DNA of 64,000 nt from Halichondria panicea (Eukaryota; Porifera; Demospongiae; Suberitida; Halichondriidae): assembly GCF_963675165.1 (NCBI RefSeq), contig NC_087378.1, forward strand, positions 2,163,525 to 2,227,524, written 5' to 3'. Positions 34,701 to 55,845 of the stretch are shown one piece after another (position 1 is the first letter of the stretch; every line of letters begins with the position of its first letter). The position numbers and the translations under genes were made by a program. The notes beneath the pieces are model-generated. The model did no database searches, had not been told where the DNA came from, and saw only the letters and a program-made list of their open reading frames with translations.

Positions 34701-37700
34701 AAGCTTAGGGGGTGCTTGAGCACCCTGAGCCCCTAGCTGGATACGCCACTGGGGCATGGGGGAAGCTTCCCCCCAGAATGCCCCCCAAAAGAGAGGAGAA
34801 AATAGGAGGAGAGACTGAGAGGGAGATAGGGAGAGGAAGAGGGAGAGGGAGACCCAACATTTTCTAGATGCGGTCTTTTGCTACATGTATAGCTTTGCTA
34901 TAGAGGATGATTGGTCATTATCTATTCACAATTTCAAACCAGTACATGGAGTTGCCTGTCAATGCACTTTGCTAGGAGTATAGATCGCTATAATAGGCAC
35001 TAACAACAAACAATATAGGGGTGTGGTGACTGGAAGTGGGCATGGCTTCAACTTTTTTGCGCTAGAGTGCATGGTTCTTTTTCAAGCTTCCCCCCCAAAG
35101 ATCTCTACTTAGGGGTGTGGCTTGTATTTCTAGAGCGCATCCATAGAGTTTGAGTACCATTATTGACGCCATGCACTCTAATTTGAATATTTGTAGACGA
35201 AAATGGCCTGTAGCCAAACAGTGGGAGCAAACCTTTGTCAAAGGCACAGCGTAAGGGAGAATTTAAGCACAGACAGTAGTATAGTACAGACAGTATAGTA
35301 TCTAAATAAGCAGAAAGTGTATGTCTAAGAAGAAAAGATTTGTGTTCATGTATCTATTCAGACTATTGTTAGTACATATGCATCTATTATCTACTCTATA
35401 TGGTATCATTGTCGTGTTTTGTGGCTTACCGGTATACAAGAAATTCTCTAACATGTGGGGATGAGCGCGCGCGCATGCGCATTACATCCACAAGGGTGTC
35501 TGCAAAGATCAATATGGCTACTATATAGCTAGCTGCTTTAACATAACTTTTCTGACTTTGTAGCTAACAAAAAGCTAGCGCTTTAGTGCAAGGCTTAATT
35601 CATATGTTGAAGAAAGTTTGTGCAAGCAGATGATGCTATGAAAAGACTGCAACAGCCTTCAATGTAAGTTAAACTAGCCATAACTCGAGAACGAAGCTTT
35701 AGTTTGCTAATCAAAATCCAAGACAACGTGGCTAGAACCCTATAGAAGCTGTTAGTTTTCGTCACATTGCAACCATTGAGCATGCAGTTACAGCTGGAAC
35801 AGACAAACAGACAAACAGACAAACCAGACAGACAAACAGACAGACACACACAATGCACACATGCACACATGCACACATATTATCCCTCGTGCGGCTACGC
35901 CTCGAGGCATAATAAGGGATCTGATGAAGGCCTTCCCACTTCTCCAGAAGCTAAGGTATGTGTACAAAATCTGCTCGCAACTGTATGGTCGTGCCACCAG
36001 CATGTCCTCTAAGCTTGTGCTACATAGCCCAGGGCTTCCGCCTCTGTTGACTCAACGAGCCATCAACAATCTCTGTAGCCAACAGTTCTCTATAAATCAG
36101 CTCTCTCCTCAGCTATTAGCACGTACATTTCCAGCTAGCGTAGTTGCACCAGATCCCAGTGTTTAAGGGACTGTCAACCATGAAGATTCAGGGTGTCATA
36201 CATGCAGGATTTTGAAGTAGAAGGGGGAAATAAGAAGAAAATGTTGCTAAACAAAGGTCATGCAACTGTTATTTTAATACCCTACTGAGCTATTAGTATG
36301 CAAAATTGCCACTCAGTCATACAACACAACATGAACGCAAATTTAGGGGGGGGGAAATTGGAGCTAGGGGGAGATATCCGCCCCATGTTGTATGACACCC
36401 TGAGATTGACATAATTATACCAGTGCACTCAAAATTAATTTTAAGGGTGTGCTCTAAATAGAAATACAAGTCACACCCTTAAGTAGAGGTTAAAGTACGT
36501 GTACTTTAACCCACGTACTTTAACCTTAGAAATTATTTTGGGGGTATGGAAAAATATTGTTAATTAAGGGTACTCTTCCAGTCAGAAAAAATTATTTTGT
36601 GTATTTAAAGCACCCCCAAGTGATAGTCTATACACTAAAAAGTGTACCCCTGAATATTTATTTTCTATACCATGCAGTTAACAAAAAGAGTGCCCACTAG
36701 ATACAAATACCGTATTATACTCTAATTTTGGCACTAATATTGCGCCATAGTATGATAATATTAGCACAATATCTGTATATAATGTGCTAAGCTAAGTTAC
36801 AATGCTACTAAACCCCACCTGAACGTCCAGGAGACCACCTTGGTGAAGCTTAATAGGAGCACTTCCTTGATGTAAAGGCACAGAAGCATTAGCTTTCTTC
36901 TTTCGACCTTTGGGAGTAGTTCGATTTGATTGGCTTCCATAAAAGGATGGTAGGGGTTGAGGGTTATAGGTAGTAGTAGCCTTACGGGCTTGTTCCATCT
37001 GAATGCTGGCTTTGGGGAGTAGACTTTGAAGAGTCGAAACAAACACAATTGAGTCAGGTTCCTTGTACAAAACAAGATTGATTTCTTGTATTGTAGATGA
37101 AGCATATTTCTCACTGTATTCAATAAATGTTTTGACCATTGTTAGTGCACATTTGTCAAGAGGGAAGCCATAAACTCCAGAGCTGATTGCAGGGAATGAT
37201 ATCGAGCGAAAATTATGGCAAGATTGCAAACTTTGAAGGCATGATTTTCTTAGCAAGGCTTCTTCCTTACTACGTCCACCTTGCCATCTTGGTCCAACGG
37301 CATGAACGAGGGCTTTGCAAGGGAGATTTCCAACATTCTCTGTCAGCCACGCACTCCCTGTATCAACTTTCCCATGTTTTCTTACGTAATTATCAGAGTC
37401 AGATTGAATTATTGGTCCCCCTTTCTTAGCAATTGCTTGAGCGACTCCGCCAATGTGTTTCAGATCTTCATTAGCCGCATTTACAATTACGTCTGTTCCA
37501 TCAAACTCGGTAATATCTCCAACAAATACATTTACCTTTTTACCTCCTTTGGGTAAGAGTGCTGTACATTTCTTGACAAACTTAGCAGAATAATTATCAC
37601 CTGTCAATACAGTTTCATATGCTTCAGTAACTTCAATTACAACACGGTTACGAGCCTCAATTCCATATAAGAAAGTTCGGGCCTTCTCCGATCGAAAATA

Positions 37701-40700
37701 CTTGCAAGTACCGGGTTGATTTTTCTCAATGTTTCGCTTGCAAACCTTTGCTTGTACGCATGAAAGCTCGTTGGTAATTTGCTCTACGTGAAGCTTATCA
37801 CCTTTAAAGATCAGGGTGCAGCTATCTTCATCTCCATTGGTAGGCTCTTTGCAGGCAACTTCAAGTTGGTTGCACTTTTTAGTAATAGACAGCCATTCTG
37901 GTCGCATATGTGTCTGGAAGAGCCTCCAAACTCCTGCCTCGATAGTGAACACCACTTCATCTGTACACTTTTCCTTAATGTACTGGAGCAAATGCTTTGA
38001 ACACTGCTGAACATCTTCTTGAAACCCACAACTATGAGCTCATTGTTAAGAGTACTGATTACGACTTTGTTTTGATTCTCAAGCTCCTGGCACAGTGGAG
38101 GATAATCTTCTAGTTGAGATTGCAATAAAACGAATGATTTGGAAAGTGGATTCTTATGTGTAGTCACAGTTTGCTTCAATTTTTTAATAGCATCGTCAGC
38201 TGATTTTTTTCCACTTAATTCACACAGGAAGCTCAGCTTGGAATTTCCACAGTGTACAGCTAGCGGATAGGACTGTGTGCGAACAAAGCTTAGAAGTCTT
38301 TGGTAGCCTAATGTGCTTTTGAGGAAGACATTGATTCTTTGGTCAACTACAATTGGCACGTCCAAGTGAACCTTCAGCTCATTAACCTCTTGGCGAAGCT
38401 CATGAATATCTTTAACCGTACCTCTTACAGATAGTGCATTGTGACTTTCTTGAGGGTCAATTTCAATCAAAGAAAAGCGTTTCTTTATTTCAGGAAGTTT
38501 GAATGTCACTAAGAAGGTAAATTCTTGTGGACTCAAAGAAATGTCAAATTGGGTAATGGTGTATCTATCAGATATATTCTCTATCATTTTTTTGGCATGG
38601 TCAACTATTAGTTTTTCACCTGCAATTGACAGTTTAGCATTATTTTCTCCAAAATTGTAAACAAATGATGGAGCTTCATTTTGAAGATTAGATAGTTGTC
38701 CTAAGATATCAGTAAATGCATCCTTGGGAATTGATTGATTCTGCTCTTCAGAAAATGTTTCCTTGATGTAAGATTCTATCTGTGTCTTGCAATTCTCCTG
38801 CCAATGAGCAGGTGTTTGCTTTGTAGAGGTGACTGTTATAATTCCAGTTTTTGTTTCAATTTCCAGTTTGACTCGAAGTGTATCAAGACGATGGTTTAGG
38901 TCTTGAGTATTCTTGCTAATTGATAGTGCAAGTAGTGGTTTCACATAAATTTTAAAGTAACTCGGAATACTTGTGGGTTTTGAGGTATTCGGTATTGCGG
39001 CTGTAGCATGATTGACCTCCTGCTTAGTAACACACAACAGATCGTTTAACTCAATTGAAACGTCATTGCCCAAACTGCTCGAGTGAGAATGCTTTAAAAC
39101 TTCTTGGGCATCTATTATATTATACATGTAATAATTATGGTTCAGGTATGTCTGTATGTACCTTTTGCATTCTTGAATGATACCACTGCTTCACCGTTCC
39201 CCAGAAGCTCAACACGTTGAACTACTTCAACGCCTTCACTAGAAATCTTGGACTCAAAATAGAGGCTCAAAAAATCATCATCATAATGATCGCTTCTAGT
39301 CACATTTGATATTCGAATGCTACTGCACACTTTGTACAGTTCAGCTTCAACTTTAGCTTTTCGGAGAGGTTTTTCTAGAATACTCGAAATCATTCTCTCC
39401 AATTCTATAGGTTAATACAAATGACGTGTATACGTTTGCTTGACATTAAATAAGAATGTTACCAGTGATTGGGTAGTCTCTTGTGAAAGTGATAACTGCT
39501 ACATCTCCCACACGTTCAACTTTGAAATTATCCTCCACTTCCATCTTCAGTCGTGTAGAGAGATATAATTGAAAAAACTCATCATCTACATCAGCCGGGA
39601 TCTTTTGAAGAAAGAGCTTATTAGGTTCATACTCTCTCTGCTCTTTAGATGGACGTGTCTTCTTCACATATTGCAACTCCAAAGGTTGCTTGAACAGGGA
39701 GTGACTTTCTTTTGCCAGGACGCAGGCAGCAGCTGCACACAAATATGTAATTTAAAAGAAAGAGACGAATAAACAAACCTTCTGGAGTGTGGAATATCAC
39801 ATGGGCAGTTTCAGAGTCAATTATTTTGATTTCTTCCACGCAATCTTTAGAACCACCAGATCTGGAGTTTTCAAAGTACATTTCCAGCACCTCAACTGCA
39901 ATGACCCGTGGTATGCTCTTCACCTCAATAGTACATTGTTCAGTTCCAGAGGCATTCTTGTCCGTCCCATCATCTTGTGTGAAAACTGGGCTAGAATTAT
40001 CAAATTCCACAGAAAAAACATCCCCTCTAAGTTTGTGGTTCTTAGTCTTGATTCTTGACATTTCTGGTAGTGCGAGGAGATCAAATTTTAGACGATGAAC
40101 ATGTGTGTCAGCTAGGGCATATACCTTCACTGGTTACGCCTGAAACCAGAGCTCTTGCCTTCCCATTTCCAAGGAGATCTATTGATTCTACTTCAACATT
40201 GTCTCCTAGAGCAGCACAATAAATCTCCAGATCACCCTTTGATATATTTAAAGATAATGAAGAGAAAAGCATATATCTAGTAGGAGCGGTCGAGCCAGGC
40301 TTTTCTGTAAGGAATGACACTCACATCTTGTTACAATTGCACTATATCTACAGCTGTTGTATACATGTACCTGTGTTGTCTTTTCCTAGAGCTCCATTGT
40401 TTGTAACTTGTTGCTGATGAGATACCTCAGGTAATCTTGTACAACTGAGGTTTTGTAGAGAGTGATTTCCAGACATATCTCCCACAGCTGGATTAATTAT
40501 GTTATGTTAAGTATATAATTATGTACAGAACTTTCCTGGAACATGCCCTTTGTTTAAATTTTGCTTACATTGTCTAGGAGATACACAATGTACTGGTGGC
40601 ATTTCACTGAGACACACTGCAGGTGTACTGGTCATCACCAACAGGGTGGAAGCTCCTATCTCTGCTGGTGATGCACTAAAAACATTCTGAACAATGGTTC

Positions 40701-42379
40701 CTTTTATACTGGCAGGCATAACCTTCACTGTATTGCTTACTGTTGCTGGAGAATCTGAAAAAGATATCACAATGTTTGTACATCATATTAATAAAGTTAT
40801 GCTCACATGACACTGCAGAAGTCTGAGGCGGTTTGCTGGCTTGAACAGATTCTTCCAACTGTAGTTGACCTTCCAGTTGATAGGCTTGTCCAGAAGGCTT
40901 TGACAATGGAGGCATTTCACTGTAAGACACAGTGTCGCTAGCACTGTAGCTAGTGGCTGGACCAGTTGTTGATGTCCCAATTGAAGCACTGTTGAAGCTG
41001 GGTAGCAGAGAGAAACTAGCCGTTGGATCTGTCATCAATGGAGTATTTAGGTATAATGAATGCCATTCATGAACTACAGTTACATGTGCTGATTATTTGC
41101 TGCTCACGTGTTACGTTCATGGATTCACCAGTTGCACTCATCGTACTGGGTTCAGCTTGTGCGACGGAATACTGTCCAAACGGCAACTGCTGTTGCAAGG
41201 AAGGCACCCCGCTGGATTGCTCTGGTATTTTGGTTTTTGAAGCAGTCATCTTATATTGTGCATCACCAAAGCTTAGTAAGGTGGGTGGACTGGAGTAACT
41301 GGCAGGCGGCATGGGTGCAGTTGCTTCCGGTTTTTCTGAAACAACCATCCCAGTGTTAACACAAAACCATACCATGAAAGATTGATTCACATGAAACACA
41401 CCAGGTGCTTTGCTACTTCAACTATATTCATAGGGGAAGAAATGTAGTGTAGTGTAGTTCCATGTAATGAAGTTATGATTACTGTTGCCTTCCAAGAATT
41501 TACTATTATGTGTTATACAAGGGAATTTCCATAGAACTTAAAAAGCAACAGTCTTATAATTATTATGCCAAATACCAAGAGCGCATTAAAGAGAGAGAGC
41601 GTGTAACTTACGCATCCACTACAGTACGGGCAGAATTCAAAACCACTACTATAAAAAGAACTATTCTTGAAATTGCTCACTGCTGCATGTGCATGGAATG
41701 TAGTCCCACGTGACCATAGTTCTATTTATAGTAGTGGTTTTGAATTCTGCCCATACTGTAGCAGACGGAAGTTACACGCTCTCTCTCTTTTATGCGCTCT
41801 TGCAAATACCCAATAGGGGGCTTGAGTTAGCAATCCTAGACAAATTAATTCAACGAAAATTGTTCTTTACTTTTATTATTGCTATAACGTGAATGCATGG
41901 CCGGTAATCAATCAACATACGAAAACTATTCAACGAAATGCTTTAGAGGCCATTCCACAAAATAAGTTCCTCGAAAAGTTCGCGCTATACGGTACATGAA
42001 ATCAAGCAAACAGCACCTTTAACTTTACATGGTTGCACTCACTGAGTTCAACATATTCAGCCAGGACGCCAACTCCGGATGGTCTACTCGATCCCGATCC
42101 CAATGGAGTTTTATTATGACTTGCCAATCCACCAGGCTTTATTTCATCGATGCTCCTTCTAAAGCCTTTACCAGCTCTTCCTCTAGCCCTTCCTCTAGCC
42201 CTGCCTCCTTTTGACTGTTGTATTCTTTCTGCAGTTAGACTTTGCAGTGGAGATGTAGAGGGATCCTTAGCACTAAGCTTAGACTTTTCTGGTGTGCTAG
42301 CTCCCTTTTCTACATTTTGCTGCATAAGAGAATTGGGAGGACCACCAGTACTTTCACTATGAGTTTCAGAAGGCTCCAT
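28773..42379 (-). CDS. PARP14-like ADP-ribosyltransferase with three macro domains, gene 2
   Basis: Exons: 42379-42043, 41335-41109, 41028-40807, 40754-40569, 40487-40371, 40304-40125, 40063-39779, 39732-39463, 39404-39162, 39111-36819, 33652-33425, 33372-31794, 31728-31294, 29065-28773. Order: RG-rich start (GRARGRARGRAG), Ser/Thr/Pro linkers, RRM-like repeats (YFENSRSGGSKD), KH-like repeats, macro 1 (VFVGDITEFDGTDVIVNAAN), macro 2 (ADVYVNSANRNL, SIGTGNLRFP), macro 3 (IIQGDIGDQDTDTIVVPTNS), WWE (KTIKWFRTDSNGDEEEYSQE) and the ART domain. Catalytic H (LFHGTKPDN) and Y (GVYFARDAEYSARDTYS) are present; the third position reads I (PGIFVVF), as in mono-ADP-ribosylating PARP10/14. The frame shifts by one base near 38,025 inside a KH-like unit: a mutation or sequence error. 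Otherwise intact. Confidence 0.88.
29130..29444 (+). repeat. Dispersed repeat family C, copy 2
   Basis: In the last intron of PARP gene 2. Matches 10,694-11,001 over its whole length with small indels (CATCCAGTGCAATATA, GCATGTTGCACGAGGGCGCC, TAAACTCGTCTGACT, GGATATCTCTT). Confidence 0.7.
29499..29620 (+). repeat. Tandem pair of TAACCCG hairpin units
   Basis: Two head-to-tail copies, about 55 bp apart, of TTAACCCGAGGCGCGTGGGC then GGCCACGGGTTA, each followed by TAGTAGTCGTTTGG and (GTTT)n. TAACCCG and CGGGTTA are complementary, so each unit folds on itself. Confidence 0.75.
30943..31113. mobile_element. 171-bp insertion with TAGTC ends
   Basis: Present in the second block copy only. Ends are TAGTCTCGCGAG and GGGGACTA; GTGCAAGTC flanks it on both sides (30,934-30,942 and 31,114-31,122), while the first block copy has GTGCAAGTC once. 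A 28-bp segment starting TAGTCTCGCGAGCAGACG occurs twice inside, suggesting internal duplication or a nested relative. Confidence 0.8.
31149..31207. mobile_element. 59-bp perfect hairpin insertion
   Basis: Two perfect 25-nt inverted arms (TAGTCTCATGAATCAGCCGC at the start of the left arm) with a 9-nt loop. CATCACTAT lies on both sides as a 9-bp duplication, and the first block copy has the uninterrupted CATCACTATATGC. It shares the terminal TAGTCTC with the 171-bp insertion. Confidence 0.85.
34520..34670 (+). repeat. Two-copy tandem repeat
   Basis: AGCTAGGAAACTTGGAGGTG and GTGGTCTCCAATCAG, then CTCTTCTGCGAACT and TAGTGCAAGCTCAGGCT, occur twice about 65-70 bp apart; the second unit has an extra TTATAAAAG. 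Confidence 0.75.
35412..35912 (+). repeat. Repeat family B, copy 3
   Basis: From GTGTTTTGTGGCTTAC to GTGCGGCTACGCCTCGAGGC. Contains GATGAGCGCGCGCGCATGCG, GATGCTATGAAAAGA, AACGAAGCTTTAGTTTGCTA, CTATAGAAGCTGTTAG and (GACAAACA)n. Confidence 0.75.
41570..41812. repeat. Foldback MITE in intron 1 of PARP gene 2
   Basis: Two arms of about 90 bp are inverted near-copies: CAAGAGCGCATTAAAGAGAG and GCAGAATTCAAAACCACTAC on the left against GTAGTGGTTTTGAATTCTGC and CTCTCTTTTATGCGCTCTTG on the right. The loop is about 45 bp. No gene. Confidence 0.8.
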
Positions 42380-42488
42380 TACTACTATACTGAGCGACAG
42401 GAGCCTGCTCTATGATCTATGCGCTACTAAGCTGCACAGTAGTACTGTACAGATAGCTAGCTAGCTATTTATAGAGTATAATAATTAT

Positions 42489-42559
42489 GCAGCCAAAAAT
42501 AAGTATGGGGTGGGGCTGATGCTAGAGCGACAGGATATGTGACGATATTTACCAACACA
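42489..42559 (-). promoter_or_regulatory. Conserved upstream block of PARP gene 2
   Basis: GCAGCCAAAAATAAGTATGG, GGTGGGGCTGATGC and GACAGGATATGTGACGATAT then TTACCAACAC, 110-180 bp upstream of the start codon. The same order is found upstream of gene 1 but there split by the 6.3-kb transposon. TGACG is a CRE-like half site; factor identity is not known. Confidence 0.6.
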
Positions 42560-44211
42560 CACCGTACTGTACTAGAGTCACTCTGGGCAATTAAATACAC
42601 ACCCGAAGATCAAAACAGTGTCACATAGGCAAGACATCCATGCAGCAGAGCTAGATTGCTTGTGGATTCTAAAGAGAAGTGAAGCCACAACATTTGCCAT
42701 ACCAGTGGTAAGTCGTAAATAATAATAATAATACAGAGCTAGACATAAATGATGCATGTTTGCATTTAATGTTTGTAAGATCTAGCTAGTAGAAGTCACT
42801 GCTTTAAAGTCGTTAGATACTTCAGTAGAGCATCACTGATTTCACTGTTCTGTTTCCAGAGTGCATAAAAGTGCTGTGAGCTAAGTAGGTGTTGTGGGAC
42901 CAAAACATTGATAAATCTAGTCTGTTGTGAGTGTTGAAGCGTAAACCAAAGTGTCAACTAAGGCTGATTGTTCAGTCCCACCGTAATCCCCTTCACATTA
43001 GACCTAACAACTGACCATCTTCAAAAGCTACTTGCTTAGCACTAATTGTAGTGAGCAACATATCTTCCGTTTAGTATAAAAGTATAAAAGGTGCGTGCAC
43101 ATTCATTGTAAGGCTGTTACTTATTACCCTGTCTGTTGATAGAGCCACAACATTATTCAACAACCCCCACCTCTGAGAATGTGTAGGCTGTTTGTTGGTT
43201 CATTGCTTCAGAGCATGCGGTGTAGCACACTTAACAATACTCTAGACTTTATAGTATCGTGACAACTATTACATTGTAACCTGTCACACTATAATTATAA
43301 TTATGACTGTTATAGCTGGAGTATAGTGGTTTTGCGTTTGAATCTGAGTTGCATATTTTAACTGCTTTTACTGGGAAATCTGTTGGAATGTAAGCATCAT
43401 CCTACAGTGTATAGTATAGCCGGTGTGTGACATTGAAACCCATTACCGGCACAGCCTCTGCACTGTTTGTACTGCTGTCTCTACGGATACAATAACAAAC
43501 ATGGATGCTTATTTAGTGATGCTTTGAATCTGTATATCATTAAAAGCAACTAAGCCCTTGGTAACATGTACTGTAACCCGTGTGTGTATGTGTGTGTGTG
43601 TGTTTGTATGGTGTAATCATTATCAGGTGGACTTTTGTTGCATGATCATTAATTGGCTGTTTGTGTGTGCGGTGTAGAGGCTATGTACCTGTCTTTCTGT
43701 TCAGTGTTTATATTGTTTGATATACGTACCCAGTTATTTTAAGTAGCTTATGGTATGTGAAAATGGTATGTGAAAGTGCACTCAATAACTGTCCAATTAG
43801 GAGAACCATTCACAAACAAGAAGATGATTGGACATCAATTGTCTACGCTGCCCACTGTGTGTGACTGGAACTAGCCAGTTGTTGGGTTGTTATTGTGTGG
43901 CTTGTGGTCAGCTGTTGTTACTCATTGTAGACCATATTTGTCCATTCAAGTTTCCATGACAATTACTGACCCTAGCACTTCTGTGTGTGAAGTGGGAACC
44001 CTAAAATGTGTAGGCTCAGAGTGATAATTTGTTCCAAAACTCCACTTGCACGAGGCATACCGAATGCTATTAACCTTGCCAGTGCTTGTTATGAGCTAGT
44101 GCTAGTATAATTCCTTATTGCAGCAAAATCACGGCTGAATACAATGTTTAGGGTTAGGTTTAGTCCCATTTGGTTTCCTTCCTCCTATGTTGCACTCCTG
44201 ACTGCATGTAT

Positions 44212-44292
44212 TGACTGGACCCCCCTCCCCCCTGGGAGACTGTACTACTGAGATGACTGGACCCCCCTCCCCCCTGGGAGACTGTACTACTG
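44212..44292 (+). repeat. 42-bp tandem repeat, two copies
   Basis: TGACTGGACCCCCCTCCCCC followed by CTGGGAGACTGTACTACTG, twice in succession with period 42. Confidence 0.85.
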
Positions 44293-44615
44293 TATAACTG
44301 CATGTTGCCATCCTTGTCATCTGCATAAACAAGACCCTCCATGTGAAAGCAACCACTCGGTCTACACATTAGCAACCTTTGTTGTACAGTAGTGGTGTAT
44401 GTATAACTGCACTGGTGTAGTGTTACATGTGCAACAATACCCCTAGATCAATTACCCTTGAAGCAACTCTTCCTGGTGGGATTTCACCACTCATTGGTGT
44501 ATTGTAATTTAATAGTAGAGTAGTCAGAAATCCTGTCATTGCTGTGTCACCATGACTATTATGGAGTAAGTGCATGGTAACTTGGGTCTGATATATATTT
44601 CCTCTCCTCTCAGAC

Positions 44616-54748
<10,133 letters not shown>

Positions 54749-55049
54749 CAGTTAATTTTGTTATGAGATGTTTATTGTGTTAGAAATTTTTTCTGTCCGC
54801 CTTATTACACATGATTTTTGTCATTAATTTTTTAGAACTTAATATTATATTTTTTACATGTACAGTAACATGTATAGTCATCCAGTCAATGCCATTTTCA
54901 TTAACCAGTGCTCACACGAGCAGAGTCTTACAATCTGGTCGGGTTAGATTTTCCCGGGTATAAATGCTGACAACTTAATATAACTTTTGAATGCTGTGAT
55001 TTGTCTGTCAAAACTTTGCTCCTCTTCAGTTCTCCGTCTATAATTCATC

Positions 55050-55559
55050 ATGTCTAAGACAGTATCCTCTCATCCCAAATACTCCGAGATGATCGCTTCT
55101 GCTGTTACAACATTGAAAGAAAGAAATGGATCAAGTAGACAGGCCATAAGCAAGTATGTAAAGGCAAACTACTCAGTGGGGGAACAAGCTGATACACATG
55201 TCAAGACCTCGCTGAGAAAGATGGTTTCCAACTGTGATCTGCTACAGACAAAAGGGACAGGTGCTAGTGGTTCATTTAAAATCAATAAAGCTAAACTGCA
55301 GGCCGAGAAGAAAGCAGCAAAGAAAGTCGAGAAGGCACCTAAAAAGTCAGAAGGTTTGAAAGAGAACAAAAAACTAGTGGCTAAGAGATCATTGACTAAA
55401 AAGGTGACAGACAAAAAACCAGCAGCTAAGAAATCGGCAGATACCAAGAAGCCAGCTACTAAGAAGAAGCCTGCTGCCAAGAAAGCTAAGCCACCTCCAA
55501 TCCCATCCGAGACTGTCACTGAATCTTCCTGCTCTGATCTTGAATCTTCAGAAGACTGA
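55050..55559 (+). CDS. Linker histone H1
   Basis: Single-exon frame of 169 residues. The H15 winged-helix region spans about residues 8-75: HPKYSEMIASAVTTLKERNG, SSRQAISKYVKANY and LRKMVSNCDLLQTKGTGASG. A Lys/Ala/Pro-rich tail follows (KKPAAKKSADTKKPATKKKP), then an unusual acidic Ser/Glu end (SSCSDLESSED). H1 binds DNA at the nucleosome entry/exit and compacts chromatin. No core histone genes are nearby. An AATAAA at about 55,720 lies downstream; I see no obvious histone stem-loop, which hints at a replication-independent, polyadenylated H1. Confidence 0.9.
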   Translation: MSKTVSSHPKYSEMIASAVTTLKERNGSSRQAISKYVKANYSVGEQADTHVKTSLRKMVSNCDLLQTKGTGASGSFKINKAKLQAEKKAAKKVEKAPKKSEGLKENKKLVAKRSLTKKVTDKKPAAKKSADTKKPATKKKPAAKKAKPPPIPSETVTESSCSDLESSED

Positions 55560-55695
55560 ACTCATCTTGAAGACAATAATTAATTGTGTACAATAATTGT
55601 TCTCTTCTTTGCTTTTGCTTCTGTATCTATGCTCAATTTCAATCTCTCACATGGTTTCATATTCTATTCATGATCATCCATTATTTTATTAATGT

Positions 55696-55845
55696 GCCAA
55701 ATAGATCTACATGTAGCTACAATAAACTATATACAGCACACTAGAAAAGTTATATGCTCCATCAATAGCCAAATAGATCTACTTATAGCTACAATAAACT
55801 ATACAGTACACTAGAAAAGTTATATGCTCCATCCTCCATCAATAG
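55696..55845. repeat. Tandem duplication at the 3' end of the BDH2 gene
   Basis: Two units of about 72 bp (GCCAAATAGATCTAC, AGCTACAATAAACTAT, CACTAGAAAAGTTATATGCT and CCATCAATAG). The right unit includes the last codons and stop of BDH2 (complement of TTATATGCTCCATC); the left one repeats them downstream. Confidence 0.8.

Larger units (their letters stand above)
33653..36818. other. Repeat-filled intron inside macro domain 2 of PARP gene 2
   Basis: The intron separates LLDVQ from ADVYVNSANRN. Near each end is one arm of an inverted repeat: AAATATTCAGGGGTACACTT around 33,765 against AAGTGTACCCCTGAATATTT around 36,640, with GTATTTGTATCTA and its complement outside. Between them: a tandem duplication at 34,520-34,670, a GA-rich stretch near 34,800, and family B copy 3. 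Confidence 0.7.
42380..44615. other. Head-to-head intergenic region
   Basis: Lies between the start codons of PARP gene 2 (minus) and the SAM/SH2 gene (plus). Contains the conserved PARP upstream block, a TATAAAAGTATAAAAGGTGC stretch at about 43,076 that could be a plus-strand core promoter, a TG repeat near 43,585 and a two-copy 42-bp tandem repeat at 44,212-44,292. 5' UTR exons cannot be recognised. Confidence 0.5.
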
